This document shows positions 56,831 through 64,000 of a DNA stretch of 64,000 nucleotides, piece by piece. Source of the stretch: Symbiodinium natans (Eukaryota; Sar; Dinophyceae; Suessiales; Symbiodiniaceae); the NCBI GenBank assembly GCA_905221605.1, contig CAJNDS010002560.1, positions 275,001 through 339,000 of the forward strand. Reading direction: 5' to 3'. Under the pieces are notes generated by a model. The model made no database searches. It was not told the DNA's origin and was given only the letters and a program-made list of their open reading frames with translations. The number at the start of each line of letters is the position of its first letter. The stretch's first letter is position 1. The translations under genes and the position numbers were made by a program.

Positions 56831-58139
56831 TTGATCATGTTGATATGGCAACTTGAGCTCCTTCTTCTCTCTGTGCAAAAATCCGCAGCTCTCGAGTGAA
56901 CAGTGTTTCTGCCGCCCAGGAAGTGCCTGAGGCTTGGAGAGGCTTCGCATTGGCTCACCTTATCCATGGCGCGGCCCGGTCCCCAAAGTCGACGTATTGG
57001 TATACTGTCATTCAGATATTGGAATGTTATAATCCTACACCATTATATTCTTATATGATCACAAGTTATTACAGGACATAGTCCGGAAATGGACATTTCT
57101 GTGCAGCCTCTGCTGAAGACAAGCAGTCTGTCATTGCACATAGCTAATGCCAATGCTTGCTAGAGTAGGCCGTCCAATTCAGAGCCCAAAAACCCGAAGG
57201 TTCACGCCTGATAGTTCCTTCAAATTCTGGCATGCATCCTAAAAAAAGCAAGATTCACCCGAGACCTCTTCAACAAGAAATGCAGATACTGGACGCAATG
57301 AGGACGCATCGTGCAACGCGATGAGCTGCGTCGACTTGGGCACGAAAGGCAGCCAGTTTTCTGACAGTTTGGAAGAGTTCATCAAGGCCCTTATAGCCCC
57401 CTTATAGCCTAGTTGAAGATTGCCGCAAGCTCCAGCATTCAGCTTTGAGCTCCGATGTCGTCGTGAAGAACTTGTTGGCATGTTGGGCTCAAAGTGATTG
57501 CCAAAATCTTGACAATCGCAGCTCCTCGCAAGCTGACGCAGCAAAAGTCCCCGAAGAGCCCTAAACCCTCATGGCCCTCATGACAGTCCCACTGACCCAG
57601 GAGAAAGTATCATTCCCTCCCATGATTGCCCTAGACTGTAGGGCGTCATGATCCTAACTTACTACCTGCGGTGGCATCCCAAAGCACCATACTCCCACGA
57701 CCTTATTCGCAGACCCTCAACCCGCCCAAAGCCCCAAAGCTCTACGTAAATGCTAAGCAACCCTTAACAAACTCAAAGGCCCCCCCAAAAAACCGACAGG
57801 GGCTCTGGAGTTCTGTGAAAGCGCGCTCCTGGACGGCTCGCGCGTGACTTGCTGGGGGCCCCTGCTTTGGGGCTCCTGCGCTCAGCATTCGGGGTGGAGG
57901 ATTGTGCATGGTGAGGTTCAAGTCCTCTTGGGCTTAGAATCCCAGACAAGCATCCTTATACCCCAAAGCCCTGAAGTCATGTTCATTCTCTCCTGGAGTT
58001 CCTTGAACATCATGGGGTTAGGGCATTGGGGTTTGGGGTTCTTAGGACCTTCCGCGGGCTGAAAGCCTCCCCCCTTCCCTACCGGAACAAGAATGACATG
58101 AGATCCGGTTGAAAACACGCCACCCTAGACCCAAAGGCC

Positions 58140-58290
58140 CTCAAACCCCCTTAAAGCACCCTTAAGCCCGTTAGACCCCTTAAACCCCCCTCAAACCCCT
58201 CAAGCCCCCTTAAACCCCCTGAAACCCCCTTAAGCCCTCTTAAACCCCCCTCAAACCCCTCAAACCCCTCAAACCCCTCAAACCCCACAC
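58140..58290 (-). repeat. CCCCTTAAAC / CCCCTCAAAC decamer array
   Basis: About 14 units of 8-11 bp alternating TTAAACCCCC and CTCAAACCCC, the last four being near-identical CCCCTCAAA. It resembles a telomeric block that has drifted and re-expanded with new units. Confidence 0.85.
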
Positions 58291-58365
58291 GCAAAGCCGA
58301 AAGGCGTGGGCGAAGTGGTGCGCGATCGGAATGGCAGCCTCAGCCCAGCCCGCAGAATCGGTTGC

Positions 58366-58448
58366 AGGGTTTAGAGTTCAGGGCTCGGGGTTTCGGGTTT
58401 AGGGTTTAGGGTTTGGGGTTTAGGGTTTAGGGTTTGGGGGGGGCGGGG
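58366..58448 (+). repeat. TTTAGGG/TTTGGGG block ending in a G run
   Basis: About nine units, then GGGGGGGGCGGGG. Confidence 0.88.
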
Positions 58449-58865
58449 TTGGGGTCTATTCTAGCGCTTCTACGGTGAGTTTCTGGCTGTAGGATTAGTT
58501 TTGGGGCTAGCTCAGGGTAGTTGGAAAGTCTAGCTTAGGATAGGTTAAGGTAGTGGTGCAGAAATTCGACTAGTTGACTAGTTCAAGCAGGTTCGGATCA
58601 GAGCAGGTTGGGATTTGGCCCTTCGAGCATGGATGAGGGCATTGGGGCCTGAAGGACTACTTATATGGCATCCGAGCCTCATGGTGTTGTGGCCTGCACT
58701 AGTTGGCTTTTGCTATCTTGATCTTGGATGTTGGGTGCTTCTGTTTTGTCAAAGATGGGTCAGTCGGTCATAGGTACTAAATAGCCAAAATAAAGAATGG
58801 GGCATGAGTCGGAGTATTGGTGTACGAAGTTGAATCAGAGGCTCAAGGCAGGGAACTGAAGGTCT

Positions 58866-59252
58866 TTGTCTTTTTCTGCCTTGGTTCTTTGTACTGGCTC
58901 CTGCATGAGGTTTGTGCCCCTGGCGCCCGCCGCAACTTGGCAGCACACGGGCAGCGCCAGAAGAGTTGCCCTTGATGGCAACAAGTCGTGCGCGATGACA
59001 GACTCCCTGCTCCCCGAGTGGCCCCTCCTACTTATCAAAGTATGGGCTGCAAACTCAAGATCCAAAATTCTCAACCCCCGGAAGGCCGAATTCCCAACGC
59101 CCCTAGAGACACCCTTCAAAAAAACAAACACAAACCGCAAAGGTACCCTAGGGAGGGGGGCCAATGCTCCCGAACATGGCCTATTGGGAACTGCTGGGAC
59201 TTGTCGGGGCGTTTTGGGGCATATTGCAGTTTCAGGGCTTAAGACCGTTTGA
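58866..59252 (+). CDS. hypothetical protein ORF (128 codons, unassigned)
   Basis: Non-repetitive; the central part (SLLPEWPLLLIKVWAANSRS, then NPRKAEFPTPLETPFKKTN) has ordinary protein composition. An antisense ORF (58835-59368) covers it. No family recognised. Confidence 0.2.
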   Translation: MSFSALVLCTGSCMRFVPLAPAATWQHTGSARRVALDGNKSCAMTDSLLPEWPLLLIKVWAANSRSKILNPRKAEFPTPLETPFKKTNTNRKGTLGRGANAPEHGLLGTAGTCRGVLGHIAVSGLKTV

Positions 59253-59330
59253 ACTTGAGCCCCTTTGCTGCAGGGTGGTCGGCTTGGATTCGCCTCAGCA
59301 GCCTCGAAGCCGCGTGAGATTCTCAAAGGT

Positions 59331-59358
59331 TTGGGGGGGGGGGGGGGGGGGGGGGGGG
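59331..59358 (+). repeat. poly-G run
   Basis: About 26 G. Confidence 0.95.
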
Positions 59359-59469
59359 ACCAGAACACACTCCAACTTTAGCTTTTAGGGCTTGGGCTTT
59401 ATAATTACTTCAGGTTGATTATCGTTCCGGGTTGAAGATTTAGGAGCAGGGAGCTCAAAACCTTCCGCC

Positions 59470-59742
59470 ATGTCCAGAAGAGATCCTTCTGAGAACAATG
59501 GCGAAGGAATAGAATACACCATGTCAGGGGCAAGTCGAATAGCTAAGTGGCCTTGTGTCCGATGTACACGTTTTATTTCAGGGCTTACAGGGGGTTTGCC
59601 TTCTTTTGTGGTGAACCGAAAACGCGCCTTCATTACCCCTTTTATAGGTCTGGGTTTGGTATTAAAAGCCTTTTGGGGGAAGCCTCAGGTCGATACGTTG
59701 AAGGCAGCCCTCTTCGGGAAGCGGCATCCTCGGATCAAGTGA
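59470..59742 (+). CDS. hypothetical small basic protein ORF (90 codons)
   Basis: Starts MSRRDPSENNGEGIEYTMSG, has a CVRC pair, a hydrophobic stretch FITPFIGLGLVLKAFW near residues 54-69 that could span a membrane, and a basic end (GKRHPRIK). Composition is more natural than most ORFs here and no repeat underlies it. No family recognised; may be an exon. Confidence 0.3.
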   Translation: MSRRDPSENNGEGIEYTMSGASRIAKWPCVRCTRFISGLTGGLPSFVVNRKRAFITPFIGLGLVLKAFWGKPQVDTLKAALFGKRHPRIK

Positions 59743-60075
59743 AGGGCAGGAGCAAGCCCCAAGACCCCCTGGAAGCAACTTCGAGCACTTGAACGGGTCA
59801 AGGTCTTCTTTTTCCGTGGGACGCCAGAGCTTCAGGGTGGCCCACGCAGGTTTTAGGGTTTCAGGGCTTTGTTTGATGTGTGTGCCGTTGTTGGGTTTAG
59901 TGGGCTGTGTGGGCCTTTTGATTTGGGAGATAGCCTCTTGAGGACGGATGTTCTTTGGATCTGGGTTTGGCATGAGAAAGTCCAGTACCCTTTGCTGGCG
60001 ACTAGAGACTTGTGCCGAGGTTCAAGGCTGAGTTGACAACAGACCCTTCGGCTACAAAAAACCTCGCACTCTCAA

Positions 60076-60168
60076 CCCCCTAAACCCTAGACCCCTAAAA
60101 CCCTAAACCCCTAAAACCCCAAAAACCCGAAACCCCAAACCCCTAAACCCCTAACCCCCTAAACCTCC
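60076..60168 (-). repeat. CCCCTAAA-type degenerate block
   Basis: About twelve units of eight rather than seven bases (CCCCTAAA, CCCTAAAA, CCCCAAAA), so the period has drifted to 7-8. Confidence 0.85.
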
Positions 60169-60243
60169 CTTGTCCGAGAGTGGAGGGATCAAACTTTGAA
60201 AGCCGAGGCTGTCGACGACCTCCTGGGTGCGCCCCCATGGGAT

Positions 60244-60300
60244 GCCCTTGTGGGAAATTGGGGGGGATGCCCTTGTGGGAAATTGGGGGGGGAGGGGGGG
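60244..60300 (+). repeat. tandem duplication of GATGCCCTTGTGGGAAATTG
   Basis: The sequence GATGCCCTTGTGGGAAATTG plus G6 occurs at 60241 and again at 60267, a 26-bp head-to-tail duplication ending in a G run. Confidence 0.9.
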
Positions 60301-61941
60301 GGTGTGGATGGCACATCGTATTCCAGTTTTGTCGTGTTGTAGCATTATAGCTCCCTAAGCCTAGACCCTAAGGCCTTTGCAGCATTTTGAGAGTTTTAAG
60401 TCTCGGACTAGGGTTTAGGGTTTAGGGTCCTTAAAGCTTCAACATGGTCAGTGGGGGGGCAACTGGGCTGTGCCGCGGTGCTCGTCCCGAGCAGGAGTCA
60501 CCTGGGAGCACCTCGGCACTGGCAGGACAAGTCCTGATTAGTGGGCTCCTGAGCTGGCACAGCCTGGCAGCGCAGGGACCACCCTTCCCCGAAATTTTAG
60601 CCTAAGCCCTAGTTGCTATCCTCGCTTGTAAGACTCCCACTCCAAGGTTCTCAAGCCACCACCTCCCCCCGCCTCCTCGAAAAAGGCGCCCATGCCAAGC
60701 CGGGCTCAGGTGATGGCGCAGACTTCATTGATGGCAACTCCGCTTTCTGGCGGCGGCTTACGCGAGGTTCACTGCAGCAACCTGTAGCTCGAGAGGAGGA
60801 GTCGTGATCCTCATCGTACCGTACGGGGTACTCGTGCAGGAACTGCGCTATTTACTACTGAGATCACTCTTGTACGGTCGAGTTCTTGCTGCCCTGGTAG
60901 GAATAGGAACAGATGCCAAATGATGCGAATGCTAGCTGCACTCCCGGGCCTGCAGGTCGAAACTGGCAGTCGACCTCGCTGCTGGTTTCTTGAAACCTGC
61001 AAGCCTTGCACTTGGACAATTTGGATGAGGCGCTCTTAGACTAAGAGCCAGGGGAACACAGAGTGAAGGTTGGAGTTTGGGGCGGCTCGATGACATGATA
61101 GCGTTTTCAGACACGAAACCGAAAGACAGAGTCCTCTGACCCAGCTGCCGCCTGCATGTCCCTCGTGATGATGGGTTAATGTTCCGAGTGCGCGTGGCAG
61201 GACTTCCTAAAATTCGTGGACAGCTTCATCGCAGCTTGAAGTGCACGGTTTCTCACTTAGATTTAGGGACCCCTGCTTCTGCTTCTATGCTTTCAGCAGG
61301 AGGTACCAGTCTGTGCCAGCATACTTTCCCAGATCTTCGAGTAGACAAAAGCTGTAAGCCCTTAGACTTCTAGACTCAAGAGAATTCGAAAGTCTACGAC
61401 TTGTGCATCGAATGTAGGTGGGCCACAGATGGGAAACAGTAAGCCTGAGGAAGGGTGACATGCTTCTGCTGAGCCCTGACGGGACAATTAGCACACAAAC
61501 TTCCCTTGCAAACAGCCTTGCTGAAGCGAATGCTTGGCAAGGCAACAGTCCATTTCCGGCTCAAGGATAGCCTCCAATTAGGACGGCGCAAGAACTCTCT
61601 GGAAAAAAAGAAAGCCGTTCGTCACATGGATTCTGTGGTGAGGAATCGCCCCCACCCCGCTGAAGAGTCATGCCGTTGAGCAGCCTTGCACATGCAGCCT
61701 TGAAGTGCAGCTCCGGCGCAGCACTTGTTTGACGTATTTAGAATAGAATTGGGGTCATATACCCTATACTCGTACTACGAATACCCCCTATTACGGTATA
61801 TGAACCAGAAACCCTCTTTTGGGGCGCCTTTGGTCCCAAACTATTCAAGCACATGCCAGGTTCGCATCGAGGCGCCCCCCGGTTGGGACTTCCGTCCGCT
61901 CTGCAACCTATACCTGGACCGATGGAGAAAAGCGCGCAGTA

Positions 61942-62000
61942 GGGTTTGGGGTTTAGGGTTTAGGGCTTCGGGTTTAGGGTTTAGGGTTTAGGGTTTAGGG
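61942..62000 (+). repeat. TTTAGGG block
   Basis: Eight units, one TTTGGGG and one GCTTCGGG variant. Confidence 0.9.
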
Positions 62001-62666
62001 CCCAAGTCTGGTGTTTCTGTTCGGCTCTGCGGGGTGCATAAGTTGAGTCGCGGCAGCAGTGAGGACTCCACCCCACAATAAACTCGTCAGGCCATGTTCA
62101 GCCCTAAACATTCATGAAGAGTACAACCCAATCCCTGGACTACCCGGACTACAAAAAACCCTAAACCCGAAAGTCTGGAGAGCACCTAGTCGGTAAAGGC
62201 ACCACACAGCGAGCTTTTCCGGGAGGACGTGACAGGCGGCTGCGACAGCCGCTGCACGTTCCAGCTGCCCTACGCAGAGGCCTCTTGGTTTAGGTGATCT
62301 GTACACGTAGATATGTATACAGGTGTGTATGAAGAAGTGTTTATATGTATATGCAAGTATCTGTACAGGCTCAAAATGGTCAAATGCATATATGTGTGCA
62401 TACATGTCGTGTTGAGCACGTGCCGATTGAACCGGGGCATTGCCAAGTGCATGGGGCAATCTGGCAGGAGCGTGGCCATCACATCTGTCCTGAGGCGGGG
62501 ACGTGCAGCGTCGACGACTCTCAAAGCGGTGCTGCAGCTGCAGCGGCGTTTATTTCAGTTTTGTTCGGTTTCCTGCTTCGCAATGAAATACGACTTCGTT
62601 ATTGATGTCTTGACAAGGTCTTATTCTTTGGGATTTGATGGGATGTGCTGATTCTCCTTATCTCCT

Positions 62667-63200
62667 GTGCGCATCAGCTTCAACCTGTGCAGTGGCATGA
62701 AGCCACTTCAACCTGACCTGGAACCTGAAGACCACCTAGTAATGACACTACTTCTTAAGGTTGAGTTCGGCGCATGTGCCGAGATGGAAGTAGGAGCTCA
62801 GAGGGCCGGCGTGCGACCCAACATCCACAAACCACGCAACCTGACAAAATCTGCAGATGCTTTAGTTGCAGGAGGGGAATCCCACTCTCAAGGAATCGCT
62901 ACTGTGGCCGTCGCAAAGGGCATAAGCAGAATGCCCGTACCTTGCATGAGCGAAGATGAGGGAGCTCCGGTGGACAGGGTAGACACATCACTCATTCACC
63001 CGGGCATGCGTGTGAATGAGGAAATGCCTCGTGCTTGGAGGCCAATGTGCTCCTTCTGCTCCTTGACCAGACAGCAGCGGCTTGGCAAATGCAGATGCAC
63101 AGCATGGAAAGGTTCATTGCGGCCTTCGGACGCAACAGCTTGGCTGTGTTTCCTGCGCATCCCCCCAAATGCCCCCCCAAAATGGACCCGCCATCAGTGA
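62667..63200 (+). CDS. hypothetical protein ORF (177 codons, unassigned)
   Basis: One of the longest repeat-free ORFs (N-terminal MRISFNLCSGMKPLQPDLEP; a cysteine cluster CSFCSLTRQQRLGKCRC near residue 135). No domain recognised. The overlapping ORF at 63035-63448 in another frame and the reverse ORF at 62992-63264 mean the frame past about 63000 is uncertain; a spliced gene could use parts of each. Confidence 0.25.
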   Translation: MRISFNLCSGMKPLQPDLEPEDHLVMTLLLKVEFGACAEMEVGAQRAGVRPNIHKPRNLTKSADALVAGGESHSQGIATVAVAKGISRMPVPCMSEDEGAPVDRVDTSLIHPGMRVNEEMPRAWRPMCSFCSLTRQQRLGKCRCTAWKGSLRPSDATAWLCFLRIPPNAPPKWTRHQ

Positions 63201-64000
63201 GCGCGATGAAGAGTTCCTTTGCAGGATCATGCTTCAGACATAAGCTCTTGACTCTTGAGGTCATCCAAGAAGGCGTTTTCGTTCTGCTGCTTGGCGTCCC
63301 TGTCTCGGTGTTGAGCTCGCAGTGCAGGTGCAGGACGACCTACATGCTTCCAATTTCCAGCCATTTCAGTAGGCTCAAGCCTGGGAGCTGGTTAGTGTCA
63401 CGGGAGCCCCCCCCCTCTCACCCCGCGCACCGCCTTGATGAAACCTAAACCATGAGGCCATTTCAGAGGGAACACAACGCCCAACGAACCGTGCGAAGGT
63501 CGTAAATCCAGCTGCATCGCCCTCGCAGAACCTGTGGAAGGCCGAGAGCACAGCCTGCTCAGCTCATGGCAAGTGGCAGCAGTCATGGGGCCATTTCAGG
63601 ACTTCAAGTGGCTGTTGAATGGCTCTTGAACCCTAAACTAAACCTGAATCCCCAAGGCAAAGATTCTGGGGAATCCAGCGCTGGCCCTGCCCCGGCAACT
63701 GCGTGCTCAGATCTCCCTGATCAACAGCGCAGCGACTGCAGCCGACGATCCCAACGCCGGCCAGGCTCGGCGTCTTGGCATAGAGCGGCTCCAGACTGGA
63801 GGGTTCCTTTGGGGTAGGGTCGTATTCTGTCAAGTAGGGGCACCCCACATACGATAGCCCCAAAGGCTAGAGAGCTCTAATTCTATGAACTCCCCAAAGA
63901 AGGTCACCCCCTACTGTCGCAACCCCCCAAAGGATTCAGTACATATTACCAAAGGCCCGATCATGTTTGTAGAACAGCGCCGAGATTGGGGGGGGGGGGG

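Overview
The window looks like nuclear DNA of a eukaryotic alga with plant-type telomeres, most likely a dinoflagellate. Against a prokaryote: long non-coding stretches, dense microsatellites, interstitial telomeric repeats and a LINE-type retrotransposon remnant. For a dinoflagellate or similar protist: a TTTAGGG telomere unit, about 45 scattered blocks of that unit in both orientations, poly-G/C runs, GC-leaning unique DNA and many short fold-back elements. Chromerids and other TTTAGGG algae are not excluded. I recognise no conserved housekeeping gene, rRNA, tRNA, snRNA or CRISPR array.

Layout. 0-2.4 kb: poly-G, a 103-bp fold-back element and the first telomeric blocks. 2.5-5.2 kb: an AT-richer island holding a frameshifted LINE 3' end (about 3475-4019). 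5.2-13.1 kb: microsatellites, more telomeric blocks, a second 103-bp fold-back copy, a 21-bp minisatellite and a homogenised 9-bp telomere-variant array. 13.3-14.0 kb: a cluster of GCGACCGCACAGCAAAAA-like motifs in both orientations. 14-19.3 kb: mostly unique sequence without a recognisable gene. 19.3-25.4 kb: an (ACACAGAC)n array, a fold-back element and unique DNA. 25.4-27.2 kb: a 600-bp polypurine tract and a GC-rich block with three copies of a palindromic motif. 27.3-40 kb: the densest telomeric blocks, including a (CCCTAAA)n/(TTTAGGG)13 pair at 33.1-33.5 kb, an AT-rich hairpin region and a 165-bp G-rich tract. 40-64 kb: mostly unique DNA with scattered ORFs (best candidates at 45.4-46.5 kb), microsatellites and sparser telomeric blocks.

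The most interesting signal is that two telomeric blocks are bounded exactly by short direct repeats (10 bp at 1275/1365; 11 bp at 33424/33526). This is the footprint expected if telomeric DNA was inserted at staggered breaks rather than left over from chromosome fusion. With several families of 90-150 bp fold-back elements, it suggests a genome repeatedly seeded by telomere-repeat insertions and small non-autonomous inverted-repeat elements. Protein-coding calls are all tentative: the longest ORFs are mostly microsatellite translations, and spliced genes cannot be resolved by eye.
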